From the NCBI GenBank assembly GCA_963823105.1, contig CAWGKC010000004.1, positions 248,001 to 312,000 of the forward strand: a DNA stretch of 64,000 nucleotides. The letters are read 5' to 3'. The notes under the pieces are model-generated. The model searched no databases. It worked only from the letters and a program-made list of their open reading frames with translations, and was not told where the DNA came from. The stretch comes from JAJYKC01 sp963823105 (lineage in GTDB: Bacteria > Acidobacteriota > Terriglobia > Bryobacterales > Bryobacteraceae). This document shows, one piece after another, positions 1 to 11,214 of this stretch; the stretch's first letter is position 1, and each line of letters starts with the position of its first letter. The position numbers and the translations under genes are program-made.

Positions 1-84
1 CTCGCGGCGGTGTTGCTGGCCGCGGCGCCGGCGGTGGTTCGGGCGGTGCGAATCGACCCGGTGGAAATGCTGCGTTCGGAGTAG
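1..84 (+). CDS. 3' end of an ABC transporter permease (ADOP family), partial
   Basis: Only the last 27 codons are in the window. They read into a TAG stop and end in a motif rich in Ala and Val followed by RIDPVEMLRSE. The same tail, with about nine of ten bases identical, closes the next gene (2652-2735), so this is the end of a tandem paralogue. RIDPVEMLR is the usual C-terminus of the MacB-like permeases called acidobacterial duplicated orphan permeases. The function of the missing part can only be inferred from the neighbour. Confidence 0.75.
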   Translation, partial: LAAVLLAAAPAVVRAVRIDPVEMLRSE

Positions 85-96
85 AAAGGGATCGAT

Positions 97-2735
97 ATGT
101 CACTTTGGTCGCGCATCGGAAATGTCGTTCGTGGGAATCGAATAAACCGCGAGATCGATGAAGAGCTACAGTCGCACATTGCGGAGGCGATCGAGCAAGG
201 GCGCGATCCAGGCGAAGCGCGGCGGGCGCTCGGTTCGGCGCTGAGTCTGCGCGAGGCGAGCCGCGACATCCGGCTGGTTGCCTTGGCTCGATTCGCTCCG
301 CGCCGACGCGGTCTTCGGCTGGCGGCAGCTCATGAAGCGGAAAGTGACGTCGGCCTCCGCGATCCTGTCGCTGGCATTGGGGATCGGCGCCTGTGTGTCG
401 GCGTTCCGGCTCATCGACGCTCTTCTCCTGCGGCCATTGCCGATCGCCGCGCCGGAGCGGCTGTATGTTCTCGGCCGGCTGGAAACCAGTTGGGACGGGA
501 GGCCAGGATTCTACGAGGGCTGGGCTTATCCAGCGTTTCGCCTAATGCGCGCGGCGGTGAAGGATCAAGCGGAGTTAGTCGCCGTCTCTTCCGTGGAGCG
601 GGCGGACGTTACCTATTCCTCCGGGCGGGAGATGGAGAAAGCGCGCGTGCAGTATGTGTCGGGATGGATGTTCGGCTCGTTTGGACTGAGGCCGGCGCTG
701 GGGCGGCTCTTCACGGAAAACGACGATCGCGAACCGGGCGCTCATCCCTACGCAGTGCTCTCGTACGACTATTGGACACGCCGTTTTGGACGGGATCCGA
801 AAGTCGCCGGCAAGACCTTCCGCATGGGCGATGGGATATACACGATCGTTGGCGTTTGCGCCGGACCGTTCACGGGCACCGAGCCGGGCTCGATGACCGA
901 GCATTTTCGTTCCGACCATGATGAATCCCGCGGTCGGCAGGCCGGACTCAACGTGGCATTCCACTTTTGTGCTGTTGAAGCCGGGCGCCGCAATCGGACC
1001 TTTGCGCGACAAATTGAACGCGGTTTCCCTGGCATTCGAAGAGGAGAGGGCCAAAGGATTCACCGGAATGTCCAGACAGAGCATCGATAATTGGCTCAAG
1101 CAGACGGTAATCCTCGCGCCTGCGGCGGGTGGCGCCTCCGGGCTGCAGACTGCTTACCGGCGTCCACTGGCGGCGCTCGGCGTGCTGGTGTTTTTGGTTC
1201 TTCTGATCGCCTGCGCCAACGTCGCGAGCCTGATGACCGCACAGGCGTCCGCGCGAACGGGCGAGATGGCGCTACGCGTATCGATCGGCGCCGGCCGATG
1301 GCGGCTCGTCCAACTGGTTCTGGTGGAGTGCGCCATGCTGGCTTTGCTTGCGGCCTCCGCCGGCGCGCTCCTGGCCTGGTGGTCCGCGCCATTCGTCGCA
1401 GGCATGATCAACCCATCCGACAACCCAGTGCGCTTGGCGCTTCCCGCGGACTGGCGGGTGTTGGGGTTCGGCCTGGCGCTGACCCTCGGCGGCGTCCTTT
1501 TGTTCGGTCTCGCTCCGGCGCTGCGCGCTTCCTCCGTCCGGCCGGCCAGCGCGCTCAAGGGCGGGCGCGAGCCGCGTTCGCGGCGCCGGTTTATGCACGC
1601 GCTGATCGCAGTGCAAGCCGCATTCTGTTTTCTGGTGCTCTTCGCCGCCGGATTGTTTGTCGGGACGTTCAAGCGGTTGTCGGACCAGCCTACCGGCTTT
1701 TCGGCCGACCGGCTGCTTACGCTCGAGACGGTGACGCAACGCGCTCAGCCGGCGGTTTTCTGGGACGAGGTGGCCGAACATCTGCGGACCGTGCCGGGCG
1801 TCGAGGCGGTCGCGCTGGCCAGCCGGCCGCTACTCAGCGGGTATAGCTCGAACGATGCGGTATCCGTCAACGGGGGTCCGCCCAGCGAGGACATGGCCTA
1901 TTTTTTGAATATCTCGCCGGGTTGGGCCGCCGCGATGAGGATTCCGCTCCTCGAAGGCAGAGATTTCCGCGCAACCGACACCTATCCGGGTTTTGCGATC
2001 GTCAACCGGAAGTTCGCGAGGCGATTTTTCCAGGGTAGAAATCCCGTGGGAATGGAGTTTGAAGAAGCCGGCGACGATGGAACGCGTCTTCGCCTTCGGA
2101 TCGTGGGATTGGTGGGCGACGCCCGTTACGCCGATATTCGCGGACCCAGCTTGCCGGTGGCGTATGTGCCATTTCACTCCTTAAAGCCGGAGCGCCGCGG
2201 GACGTTCATCGTGCGCACATCGGGATCGAACCCGCTCGCGCTGGCGGCCACGCTGCGCCGCGAAGTATCTCGCGCGCGGTCGGAATTCCGCGTCAGCAAC
2301 ATCCGCACGCAGTTGGAGATCAACCAATCGCGCACTGTGCGCGAGCGGCTGCTGGCGATGCTGGCGTTGTTCTTTGCGGCGGTCGCGCTGTTGCTCGCCG
2401 GTGTCGGGCTGTATGGCGTGCTCGATTATTCGGTGCTCCAACGGCGGCGCGAGATCGGCATTCGCATGGCGATCGGCGCGCGGGCGGGTTCCATCGCGCG
2501 GCTTGTCACGGTGGATGTTTTTGCGATGGTGTTCGTAGGAGCGCTGGCGGGCCTGGCCCTGGGAATGGGAGCCGCGCGATTTATTGCCACGCTGTTGTAC
2601 GACGTGAAGCCGGGCGATGCGGGCATGTTGGCGATTCCGTCGCTGGCGATTCTCGCGGCGGCATTGCTGGCCGCGGCGCCGGCGGTGGTCCGCGCGGTGC
2701 GGATCGACCCGGTTGAAATGCTGCGCGCCGAGTAG
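97..2735 (+). pseudogene. ADOP-family ABC permease (MacB-like), two frameshifts as read
   Basis: Starts 12 bases after the previous stop. The product is a membrane permease of the FtsX/MacB type: a short N-terminal ADOP segment (IDEELQSHI, then EARRALG), a first membrane helix near LALGIGACVSAFRLIDALLL, a periplasmic MacB_PCD domain, FtsX helices, and a second PCD/FtsX unit with ERLLAMLALFFAAVALLLAG and RREIGIRMAIGA. These proteins lack their own ATPase partner, and the substrate is unknown. Two +1 shifts break the frame. Near 278, GTTG for GTG restores RLVPWLDSLRADA. Near 907, TTTT for TTT restores TEHFVPTMMNPAVGRPDS. Both lie in short T runs, so sequencing error is likely. The corrected length, about 880 residues, fits the family. 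Confidence 0.85.
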
Positions 2736-2880
2736 CGGGCAATGCAACCGAATCCTTTGGAATCTTCCGTGAAAAACCCTTTGCGTTGACCGCCGTGAGT
2801 ATCATTGAGGGGGCGGCGTTCCTCAACGGGCGAAGGCCGAGGGCAGGCAACGACGCCAGGAGGGGGAGACGGAAGCGATC

Positions 2881-3777
2881 ATGAAAATACTTTTGGCGAT
2901 GGACACATCCCCGGCCAGCCAGACCGCGCTGGAGGGCGTCCTGGCGCGGCAATGGCCGGCGGGATCATCCTTCGATGCGCTCAGCGTCGTGGAGCCATCT
3001 CACCTTTGGACGGCTGCGGAGGCGGTTCAAGAGGCGGCCCGGCGCGCGGAAGAAACCGTGGCGCGGGCGGTCGAGCGGCTGCGCGCGAAAGGTTGGGAAG
3101 CGGAAGGTTCCGCGATTTCCGGGGATACGAAAGCCATCATTTTAGAGCGCGCGCGGGAGATGGAAGCGGATTTCGTCGTGGTCGGCCCGCACGGGACCTC
3201 CGGCGTCGCGAAATTCCTGCTCGGCAGCGTGGCGCAGACCGTCCTGCGGCACGCTCCGTGTTCGGTGGCGGTGATGAGGGCGAAAGCCAGGGCGGCGGCG
3301 AACTTCCAGGTGAAGAAAATCCTTCTGGCCACCGATGGGTCGAAATTTTCCGAACTGGCCGCGCGGTCGATCGCCGGACGCCCTTGGGCCGCCGGGACGG
3401 AGGTTCGGATTCTTACGGCCGTCGAGTTGATCCTGCCCGCGAGCCGGGCCTTTCTCGAACCGCCTTTCGTCGAGTCCGCGTTCCTCGAAATCGCGCGGGA
3501 GGAAGCGATGAAACGGGCGCAACAGGCGATCGCCTCGGCGAAGGAAATTCTGTCCGCGGTGGATGGGTTGGAGGTGAGCGAATCGATTTCCGTTCTGCTG
3601 GAAACGGCGAAGACGATCGTTCTCGACGAAGCGGCGCAATGGGGCGCCGATCTCATCGTGTTGGGCTCTCACGGGAGCCGGGGGATGGACCGGTTTCTTC
3701 TGGGCAGCGTCTCGGAGACCGCGGCGCTTCACGCCCCGTGTTCGGTGGAAGTGATTCGCAAACGGGTGGCCGGGTAG
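2881..3777 (+). CDS. Tandem universal stress protein (two Usp domains)
   Basis: The 298-residue protein has two consecutive Usp folds, about residues 1-142 and 143-298. Each ends in the ATP-binding signature G-x2-G-x9-GS: GPHGTSGVAKFLLGSVAQ in the first half and GSHGSRGMDRFLLGSVSE in the second. Both halves then run into a HAPCSV motif. Double Usp proteins are cytoplasmic nucleotide-binding stress proteins; the exact role cannot be read from sequence. A purine-rich ribosome-binding site (AGGAGGGGGA) precedes the ATG. The gene converges on the HemG-like gene with 16 bases between stops. Confidence 0.9.
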   Translation: MKILLAMDTSPASQTALEGVLARQWPAGSSFDALSVVEPSHLWTAAEAVQEAARRAEETVARAVERLRAKGWEAEGSAISGDTKAIILERAREMEADFVVVGPHGTSGVAKFLLGSVAQTVLRHAPCSVAVMRAKARAAANFQVKKILLATDGSKFSELAARSIAGRPWAAGTEVRILTAVELILPASRAFLEPPFVESAFLEIAREEAMKRAQQAIASAKEILSAVDGLEVSESISVLLETAKTIVLDEAAQWGADLIVLGSHGSRGMDRFLLGSVSETAALHAPCSVEVIRKRVAG

Positions 3778-3793
3778 AGAGGCGGCGACCGGT

Positions 3794-4381
3794 TTATCTC
3801 TCCGTCAAGGCATCGGCCGGAAAATCCTGAGTAAAGCTGTCGACGAATTGGTCGAGGTCCGCCCAATCGGTGTAATCCCGATCCTTGGACGTATCGGTGG
3901 ATCCGCCCGCTTGCCGCGCGATTCGCTTCATCAAAATGCGCAAAAGGAAATTGTATTTTGTGTAAAGTAGCGCGCCCGCGACGGCCTTGATTCGCGCCGG
4001 GCGCCAACCGCTTTCGGCGAGGAAGTCTTGGATCATCCGATCGACGTCGGCGGCGGCTTTGGCGCGGCGGCGAGACGGCGCCGAGAGATCCTCCGCGCCC
4101 GCCTCCGAAAGGCTCACCGAAAGGAACGCGGTTGGGATCCGTTCCAATTCCGCTACGTGACGCTTGACAAATCCGGCCATCTCCTCTTCATGCCGGCCAC
4201 GATGCACCGACGCGATGAGGATGGCGGAGGAATAAGAGGATAGCGAAAATCGAGGGGGGAGACACGCCGCGTCGACCGATTCGGCTGGAGCCTCGCGAGC
4301 CTGCATCGATTCCACAACCTGTTCGGCGATACGGCGGGTATGTCCCTGGCGAGTCGCGTAAATGACAAGGGCGGGTTTCAT
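3794..4381 (-). CDS. hemG: Flavodoxin-domain protein, HemG-like protoporphyrinogen oxidase
   Basis: 195 residues. The start at 4381 is set by an AGGAGG box 7 bases upstream. The N-terminus (MKPALVIYATRQGHTRRIAE) is the FMN phosphate loop of long-chain flavodoxins. The C-terminal stretch KRIARQAGGSTDTSKDRDY followed by TDW matches the end of E. coli HemG, which oxidises protoporphyrinogen IX to protoporphyrin IX in heme synthesis using quinone acceptors. Length (HemG is 181 residues) and both end motifs support the family. It lies downstream of the lipoprotein and guanylyltransferase genes on the same strand, after a 98-base gap. A generic flavodoxin role remains possible. Confidence 0.75.
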   Translation of the reverse strand: MKPALVIYATRQGHTRRIAEQVVESMQAREAPAESVDAACLPPRFSLSSYSSAILIASVHRGRHEEEMAGFVKRHVAELERIPTAFLSVSLSEAGAEDLSAPSRRRAKAAADVDRMIQDFLAESGWRPARIKAVAGALLYTKYNFLLRILMKRIARQAGGSTDTSKDRDYTDWADLDQFVDSFTQDFPADALTER

Positions 4382-4479
4382 GGACGCCTCCTTTCGCGTT
4401 CTCCAAAACGAATGGAGCAACTCACTTGCCAGACGATCGGGCGAGAACGAAGGAGACGGGTGCGGACGCCGCGCGGATG

Positions 4480-4911
4480 TCAGGGCGAGCCGGTTCGAAC
4501 GCGGACGGCGACGGAGGCGCACGAAAACGTCGCGCTCCCGTTGCAGGAGACGACGTAGGTGGAATCTCTCTCAGGCCGCACTTCGAGTGTGCCGCTCCCG
4601 CCAAACTCGCCGATCCGGTGGAGCTTCCCGCTGCCGGAAGCCTCTTCAATGGTGACGCTCGTCGCGCCTTGGATATTCCAGCGGAGCAGGGACGCATGTC
4701 CGGGGGCGACGACCGGTGGTTCAGCCACGAAGAAGAAGTCCGTCTGGGATTGCCCGGAAGCCGCCGGCGCGGAAGGCACGGCGGTGGGAACGTGCCCGCA
4801 AGCCGTGGCAGCCAATAACGCAACGCCGAGCAACGTGGCGCGGCTGAAGGGACTCGTTCGTCGCCGCGAGGAACGTCCAAGCGGGCTGCGGCCTGCGATG
4901 CCGCAATTCAT
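4480..4911 (-). CDS. Small lipoprotein with Ig-like domain
   Basis: 143 residues. The ATG at 4911 overlaps the stop of the upstream gene (ATGA, 4908-4911), so translation is probably coupled. An arginine-rich start is followed by a hydrophobic stretch and a lipobox-like LLAATAC, suggesting lipid attachment at Cys and export. The rest (EPPVVAPGHASLLRWNIQGA, TSVTIEE, GTLEVRPERDSTYVVSC) has the strand pattern of bacterial Ig-like/PKD domains with LRW and TSVTI signatures. No enzymatic motif is visible. The function is unknown; it is probably periplasmic or on the outer membrane. Confidence 0.6.
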   Translation of the reverse strand: MNCGIAGRSPLGRSSRRRTSPFSRATLLGVALLAATACGHVPTAVPSAPAASGQSQTDFFFVAEPPVVAPGHASLLRWNIQGATSVTIEEASGSGKLHRIGEFGGSGTLEVRPERDSTYVVSCNGSATFSCASVAVRVRTGSP

Positions 4912-6008
4912 GCGACGGCCGCGGACGCCGCCCTCGCTTCGCCGCGCTCCACATTCCGTTCGGCCAGCCAGCGCATAGCCCAAGCGGGGAGACTCTCCCT
5001 TTCGAGGAGAATCGACAGGACGCGGTCCGGATCCCCAAGGTCGTTCCAACCGGCGTCATCGAGCCGCAGAGCGATCAACCGCCTCGCCGCCGGCGCAAGA
5101 ACGTGGTGGGAAAAATCGGTTGGATCGATCTGTCCATACAGGAGATCGGCGTCGCGTGTCTCGCGGTCCGAGGTTGGGAACAACGGGGCGGAATCGAGCG
5201 CGTCGAGAAGCGCGGGGACGTACGCCGCGGCTATCTCCAGGAACGCGTTCACGTGCCCAACCATTACGAACGTATTCCAGAGGCAACCGGAGCGGAGCAG
5301 GCGTTCGGCGGCCTGGCGGCCCGGTTTCTCGTGAAAACCGGTGACGTGAAACAGATCCCGGTGGGAGTTTCCAACCGTCCCGCCGATCTCGATCCAGCCG
5401 TATTCGGTCTCCGGACTCAACGGCTGGGCTCCCAGTAGGACTACCGAGCGGGGGTTCCCGGCGGCGATAGAGAAGGCCGAATCCAATGCATCCGTGAAAA
5501 CGCCCTCCCTGGAATAGGAATGGTCCGAAGGAAGTATCGCGACGATCGCGTCCCGGTCCATTTGCAGAATATGGAGCAACGTGTAGAGAATCGCCGGGGC
5601 CGTACCTCTGTTGCACGGCTGCACGATTCTTTGCAGCGCCCGGCCGGAGAGATCGCGAGCGTAATACTCATGGTGAGCCCGCGTGACGGAGTAAAGAATC
5701 CGCTCGGGGCGGATGCTCCGCTCCGCCCGAAGTTGCGCCTCCTCCAGCAAAGTCCGCTCGCCGAGGATGCGGCAAAACTGCTTCGGACGGGTATCGCCGC
5801 AAATGAATCGCGTGAGCTCCCGTAGACGGACCCCGTCGCCTCCGGCCAGCACAACACCCCAGCGGCGTCCGGCGCCTGGCGTCGATTCCGCCGGGTGCGT
5901 TCGGCGCCGCTGGGGTCCTCCTCCGGGTCCTTCTCCAGCCAACCGGAGCGAGATGTGAGCGCGGCGGACGGCAAGATCTGCTTGCAATCCGCCATCTTCG
6001 ACGCGCAT
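4908..6008 (-). CDS. Mannose-1-phosphate guanylyltransferase family (sugar nucleotidyltransferase)
   Basis: 366 residues from the ATG at 6008, chosen because AGAAAGGA lies 6 bases upstream. After about 50 low-complexity residues comes the nucleotide-binding signature WGVVLAGGDGVRLRELT with RPKQFC, typical of GDP-mannose pyrophosphorylases (mannose-1-P + GTP to GDP-mannose + PPi). Further family marks are ILPSDHSY, EYGWIEIG, FHEKPGR and LWNTFVMVG. GDP-mannose feeds exopolysaccharide and glycan synthesis, but no glycosyltransferase lies nearby. It lacks the C-terminal isomerase domain of bifunctional ManC enzymes. The stop overlaps the lipoprotein start. Confidence 0.8.
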   Translation of the reverse strand: MRVEDGGLQADLAVRRAHISLRLAGEGPGGGPQRRRTHPAESTPGAGRRWGVVLAGGDGVRLRELTRFICGDTRPKQFCRILGERTLLEEAQLRAERSIRPERILYSVTRAHHEYYARDLSGRALQRIVQPCNRGTAPAILYTLLHILQMDRDAIVAILPSDHSYSREGVFTDALDSAFSIAAGNPRSVVLLGAQPLSPETEYGWIEIGGTVGNSHRDLFHVTGFHEKPGRQAAERLLRSGCLWNTFVMVGHVNAFLEIAAAYVPALLDALDSAPLFPTSDRETRDADLLYGQIDPTDFSHHVLAPAARRLIALRLDDAGWNDLGDPDRVLSILLERESLPAWAMRWLAERNVERGEARAASAAVA

Positions 6009-6187
6009 CCGTATCCTTTCTCTGGGTTCGAGGTATGCATTCAAGAGCACGCAGCCCGCCAAGCGGATGGATGAGGTGGACGCTCGCCGATCATGGCGTT
6101 GCCGATGATAGCGTGAACATCCGGATGGGTGAATTCGCACGAGAAGAGGGTCTTCCGCGCGTTTTGGCGCAGGCTTAAGGAGACGCC

Positions 6188-6295
6188 ATGCGCTGGAACC
6201 GCGGGAACGCGCCGGCCGCCGCCGCGTGGCTACGCTCGCCAGCCTCGTCCCGCATCGGAATCGGGCCGGCGTGCCCGGCGTCCCATCCCGCATGA
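6188..6295 (+). CDS. Possible 35-residue small ORF in the leader of ftsH
   Basis: The 323-base gap between the divergent guanylyltransferase and ftsH holds one reading frame with a strong ribosome-binding site, AAGGAG, 4 bases before the ATG at 6188. It encodes 35 residues rich in Ala, Arg and Pro and stops 36 bases before ftsH. ftsH itself has no clear Shine-Dalgarno sequence. A leader peptide or a chance frame are both possible; nothing else was seen in the gap. Confidence 0.25.
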   Translation: MRWNRGNAPAAAAWLRSPASSRIGIGPACPASHPA

Positions 6296-6331
6296 CCAAC
6301 AGCGGCCAGACACTTGCAATCGGCGATTTCG

Positions 6332-8206
<1,875 letters not shown>

Positions 8207-8263
8207 AGATAGGAAATCGCCGCCGCTTCTTTTTCGTCTCTCCCCAAGGCCCATTGGAAAATC

Positions 8264-8461
8264 GGCCCTTATCTAAACGTGGTCGCCGCTCAAACCAGTT
8301 TGCCGGCCAGCCAGCAAGCCGCCGCGAACTTTCGAATGTAACGGATGCTGGCCAGCGTGCAATTGATCAAAGCGCTGGGCGGAGAATGGGATGTCTCGCA
8401 GTTGCCAACGCCGAAAGACCTGCGAGCCGGAATTTCCTGGAAGTCCAGCGCCACTCCCTGA
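8264..8461 (+). pseudogene. 3' remnant of an outer-membrane efflux (TolC/NodT-like) gene
   Basis: A 64-codon frame starting at 8270 reads YLNVVAAQTSLPASQQAAAN, then FRM, an in-frame TAA (8339-8341), RMLASVQLIKALGGEWD, and stops at 8459-8461. This is the familiar C-terminal helix of RND-type outer-membrane factors (YL.VL.AQ ... R...SVQLIKALGGGW). The TAA would be CAA (Gln) after one base change. No upstream part of the gene is present between here and ftsH, so this is a stranded end left by a deletion. Confidence 0.65.
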
Positions 8462-8482
8462 CAGCGCCCGGCGGCGCAGGTT

Positions 8483-8767
8483 CTATTTGGCGAGCACGCT
8501 CTCCGCGCCGGCCATGTCCGCCAGCGGCAGCACTTCATAGCGCGCGTAGTTGTAAACCGGCGCCATCGCCAAGAGAAGATCGAGCTCCTCGTTGGATTTT
8601 ACATTGTAAATCCACGCGCCGCCGTGACGGCCAACGATGTGGTACCGGCATTCCAGCTTTCCATCGGCTTCCAGTTTCTTGCCGTAATTCGGCTGCTCGG
8701 CGATCGCCTTGATCACTTCGGGACCGGGGCGCCCGGTATCCAGATGCCAGAGTACGAGAAATTTCAC
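8483..8767 (-). CDS. Muconolactone-isomerase-like small protein
   Basis: 94 residues with a GTG start at 8767, supported by AAGGAGG just upstream. The chain KFLVLWHLDTGRPGPEVIKA, KLECRYHIVGRHGGAWIYNV, KSNEELDLLLAMAPVYNYA, then YEVLPLAD follows the ferredoxin-like pattern of muconolactone isomerase and related dimeric barrel proteins. The true enzyme needs other catabolic genes, which are absent here, so only the fold is claimed. The gene lies between the efflux remnant and tRNA-Gly, on the opposite strand. Confidence 0.6.
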   Translation of the reverse strand: MKFLVLWHLDTGRPGPEVIKAIAEQPNYGKKLEADGKLECRYHIVGRHGGAWIYNVKSNEELDLLLAMAPVYNYARYEVLPLADMAGAESVLAK

Positions 8768-8877
8768 GAGGCCTCCTTGAAGGCCGATTATAAGGGATTT
8801 TGGCGGACGCTGCGGAGTTTTCTTCCGAGCCGCCGCCCATCGGCGAGGTACAATACGATTATTCGAACCGGCGTCGA

Positions 8878-8952
8878 GCGGGAGTAACTCAATGGTAGAG
8901 TCACAGCCTTCCAAGCTGTTGGTTGCGAGTTCGATTCTCGTCTCCCGCTCCA
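8878..8952 (+). tRNA. tRNA-Gly (anticodon TCC)
   Basis: A cloverleaf can be drawn: acceptor GCGGGAG pairs with CTCCCGC (8942-8948), the anticodon loop CTTCCAA carries TCC, and GGTTGCGAGTTCGATTCTCG contains the T arm. CCA is encoded at 8950-8952. A TACAAT hexamer at 8849-8854 could be the -10 box. Confidence 0.96.
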
Positions 8953-9061
8953 GGATTTCGAGGTTTTAAGCGCCTTCGCCAGCGCCATTTGAGATAATCG
9001 AAGAGAGAAACGGTCGCCGCCGGGATCCCGTCTCGCCGCGCGCCTCGTTTTCCACGCCATC

Positions 9062-9137
9062 GCCGGTGTAGCTCAGCAGGTAGAGCATCTGATTTGTAAT
9101 CAGAGGGTCGCAGGTTCGATTCCTGTCGCCGGCTCCA
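9062..9137 (+). tRNA. tRNA-Thr (anticodon TGT)
   Basis: Acceptor GCCGGTG pairs with CGCCGGC (9127-9133). The anticodon stem TCTGA/TCAGA encloses TTTGTAA with anticodon TGT, and the T arm contains GGTTCGATTCC. CCA is encoded at 9135-9137. An extended -10 box TTTGAGATAAT (GATAAT at 8993-8998) lies about 64 bases upstream and may drive it separately from tRNA-Gly. Confidence 0.96.
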
Positions 9138-9163
9138 ACATCCGCCCGTCTCGCGAAACGAAA

Positions 9164-9194
9164 AAAGGGGCGGACGACGATCGTCCGCCCCTTT
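9164..9194. terminator. Bidirectional terminator hairpin
   Basis: A perfect 14-base inverted repeat, AAAGGGGCGGACGA and TCGTCCGCCCCTTT, surrounds a 3-base CGA loop. A-rich and T-rich ends flank the stem, so it can end the tRNA transcript on the plus strand and serve the secreted-protein gene arriving on the minus strand. Confidence 0.85.
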
Positions 9195-9238
9195 CGGAAT
9201 CGAGCGGCCATTCCGGCCCTCATTCCATCCGTACTCTG

Positions 9239-10945
9239 CTACGGCAAGACCCCCGTGAACTTGTTCCTACCGATCATCGTCGCCCAGTTACCGGCCGACG
9301 TCGAGTACATCATCGAGAACCACATCGACACAGTCGCGGGAAGGCTCAGATCGGGAGCGACGCCCGTGTAGTCTCCCCATCGGCCCTGATTGTACTGCCC
9401 CTGCCCGCTCTGTAAATAGATGCCATTATCGTGCAGGGTGAGCGCCGTGACGCGCTTGGACGTGTAGGCGATGCCCGGGTAGCTGCTGCTATCGGAATAG
9501 GCGTAGGCGAGGGTCGCGTTGCCTTCCGTATCGGGCTGAAGGACGCCGTAGAACGACGACCCGGCGCTCCCGCGTCCACCGCAGAAGTAGCACTCTTCCT
9601 CGTTGATCGCCGCGCTCGTGATCTGGGCGCAGGCGTACAAAAAGGCTCCCGTGCAGGCTGGGTTCCCGTCGTTGAGGACCGGGTTGATTCGATACCAGAT
9701 CACCGTGGCGCCGGGTCCTGTCGCGGCGGTGTTGATCGCCGCATACACCGATCCCGCAAGGTAAATGGATTCGCCGCTAATACGCGTGTCGCCGGTGTCG
9801 ATCGAATTCGCCGACCCCAGTTGGTTCGCGCTTGGCGGGAGTTTGTAGTTGTTGGACGTTCCGACCACGACGCCGGTGACTTGCGGCCCGGGAGTCCCGG
9901 TCGCCACCAGCGGATTCGACACCGCCCAGACCACCAGTCCATTACAGCCGCTGGAGCACTGGCCGCCGCCGAAGTTGATGTTGAAGGAATTGACCATGAA
10001 TTCCGCCCGCGGGTCGTCGCCCCTCGCCATGACATTGGCCGGCTGAATCGAGTCGACATTCGTGCCACCGACGCTAAAATTGAAACTGTAGAAGTACGAG
10101 AAACCCGCGCCGGCGTAAATCTGCGTCTTCGGCAAATACAGAACATAGTTACTGATGCCGCCTGAGCCGAGGAAGTTGGTGAAGCCGACATAGATCGCAT
10201 TCCGGTCTTGGCCGAGGGTCGGGAAATCCGCAAAGTCGCCAACGGCTCCTACCGCAAGCGTGTAAGTGTGCCACGCGCCTCTTGGGTTGCCAGTCGCGCT
10301 CGCGGCGACATGGATGTAGCTCTGGCCGGTGCTGGAATTGTTCTCGTCCGCCATCACGATGAAGCGGCCATTCACCCAGTCGTAAAGAGCGCGCGGATCG
10401 AAAGTGAACGCAGTGGAGGGAAGGCCGAAGAACGTGTTCAGACTCTTGGGATATCCCGTTTGCAAAACGCCGGTTTTGTCGTAAATGGCGATCGTCGCAT
10501 TGACCACTTGAACGACGTATGTGGCCCCCGCCGCAAGCCCCATATCGGAAGGCGTCAGCCCGCTCTCGGACTGGCCCGGAAATGCGGTGAATACTCCCGG
10601 TGTGAACGTACCGGTAGTATCGGTACTCGGAGTCTGGGACGGCGCCGGCCCGGGATTGACCGCGGGCCGCGTCAGCGAGGCTAAGTTGGCGGCTGCTTTC
10701 CTGGCCTGGTAGGCGGCGTCGCTAACGCCCGAGCGGGGCCGTGGCACCGCCGGATGGTTCTTGAGATCCGCCGCGGTCGCCGCGGGTAAGTTGTCCATCA
10801 CGACGTCCAGCGATGGACTGGTGCTGGATTGGTCCGAATCCGCGCTGGTAGTCATGTTAGCCTGTTGCGCCAGCGCATGCTGGGTGGCCGGCAGAGCAGT
10901 CAACAGCAAAATCAAAGTGGTTCTTATCGAAGGTGACCGTCGCAT
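9239..10945 (-). CDS. Secreted protein of unknown function
   Basis: 568 residues. A clear signal peptide (RTTLILLLTALPATQHALAQ) is followed by a Ser/Thr/Pro-rich linker to about residue 115. The large domain then holds VVQVVNATIAIYDKTGVLQT, FDPRALYDWVNGRFIVMADE and later CSSGCNGLVVWAVSNP and CYFCGGRG. Paired cysteines fit an exported protein with disulfides. The FDPR.LYD...GRF pattern occurs in large secreted proteins of soil bacteria, but I know of no function. AGGAG lies 6 bases before the ATG. Its own upstream region (10946-11200) is otherwise empty. Confidence 0.7.
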   Translation of the reverse strand: MRRSPSIRTTLILLLTALPATQHALAQQANMTTSADSDQSSTSPSLDVVMDNLPAATAADLKNHPAVPRPRSGVSDAAYQARKAAANLASLTRPAVNPGPAPSQTPSTDTTGTFTPGVFTAFPGQSESGLTPSDMGLAAGATYVVQVVNATIAIYDKTGVLQTGYPKSLNTFFGLPSTAFTFDPRALYDWVNGRFIVMADENNSSTGQSYIHVAASATGNPRGAWHTYTLAVGAVGDFADFPTLGQDRNAIYVGFTNFLGSGGISNYVLYLPKTQIYAGAGFSYFYSFNFSVGGTNVDSIQPANVMARGDDPRAEFMVNSFNINFGGGQCSSGCNGLVVWAVSNPLVATGTPGPQVTGVVVGTSNNYKLPPSANQLGSANSIDTGDTRISGESIYLAGSVYAAINTAATGPGATVIWYRINPVLNDGNPACTGAFLYACAQITSAAINEEECYFCGGRGSAGSSFYGVLQPDTEGNATLAYAYSDSSSYPGIAYTSKRVTALTLHDNGIYLQSGQGQYNQGRWGDYTGVAPDLSLPATVSMWFSMMYSTSAGNWATMIGRNKFTGVLP

Positions 10946-11200
10946 AGTTCTCCTGTTGTCCCCTCATAGGGGGATCTCGTCGCCGATTTTCGCGGCGCTA
11001 CATTACTGTTGTGGGCTAGCCGGTCGTTCGACGTGGTTGGACGGCGAAGGCGGCTTTCAATCTGGCATGGCAGAAAGGATCCGGCATCCATCTCGCAGAG
11101 CGACGAATTCCCCTCCATCGCCGGAACACGCGTTCCGGTCTAACAGTGAATGTGAGGACGATTTCGTTTCATCCCGCTATCGGCGCACGGTGCGTTTGAG

Positions 11201-11206
11201 TATAAT
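11201..11206 (+). promoter_or_regulatory. TATAAT -10 box placing the start of the cyclophilin mRNA at its ATG
   Basis: A consensus TATAAT ends 8 bases before the ATG at 11215, so transcription would begin within one or two bases of the start codon. No Shine-Dalgarno sequence fits in between. No good -35 box is visible. Confidence 0.5.
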
Positions 11207-11214
11207 TTGGCTTG

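Noticed and set aside
2786..2805. TTGACC and TATCAT as the usp promoter
   Set aside because: The spacer is only 8 bases, too short for a sigma70 promoter.
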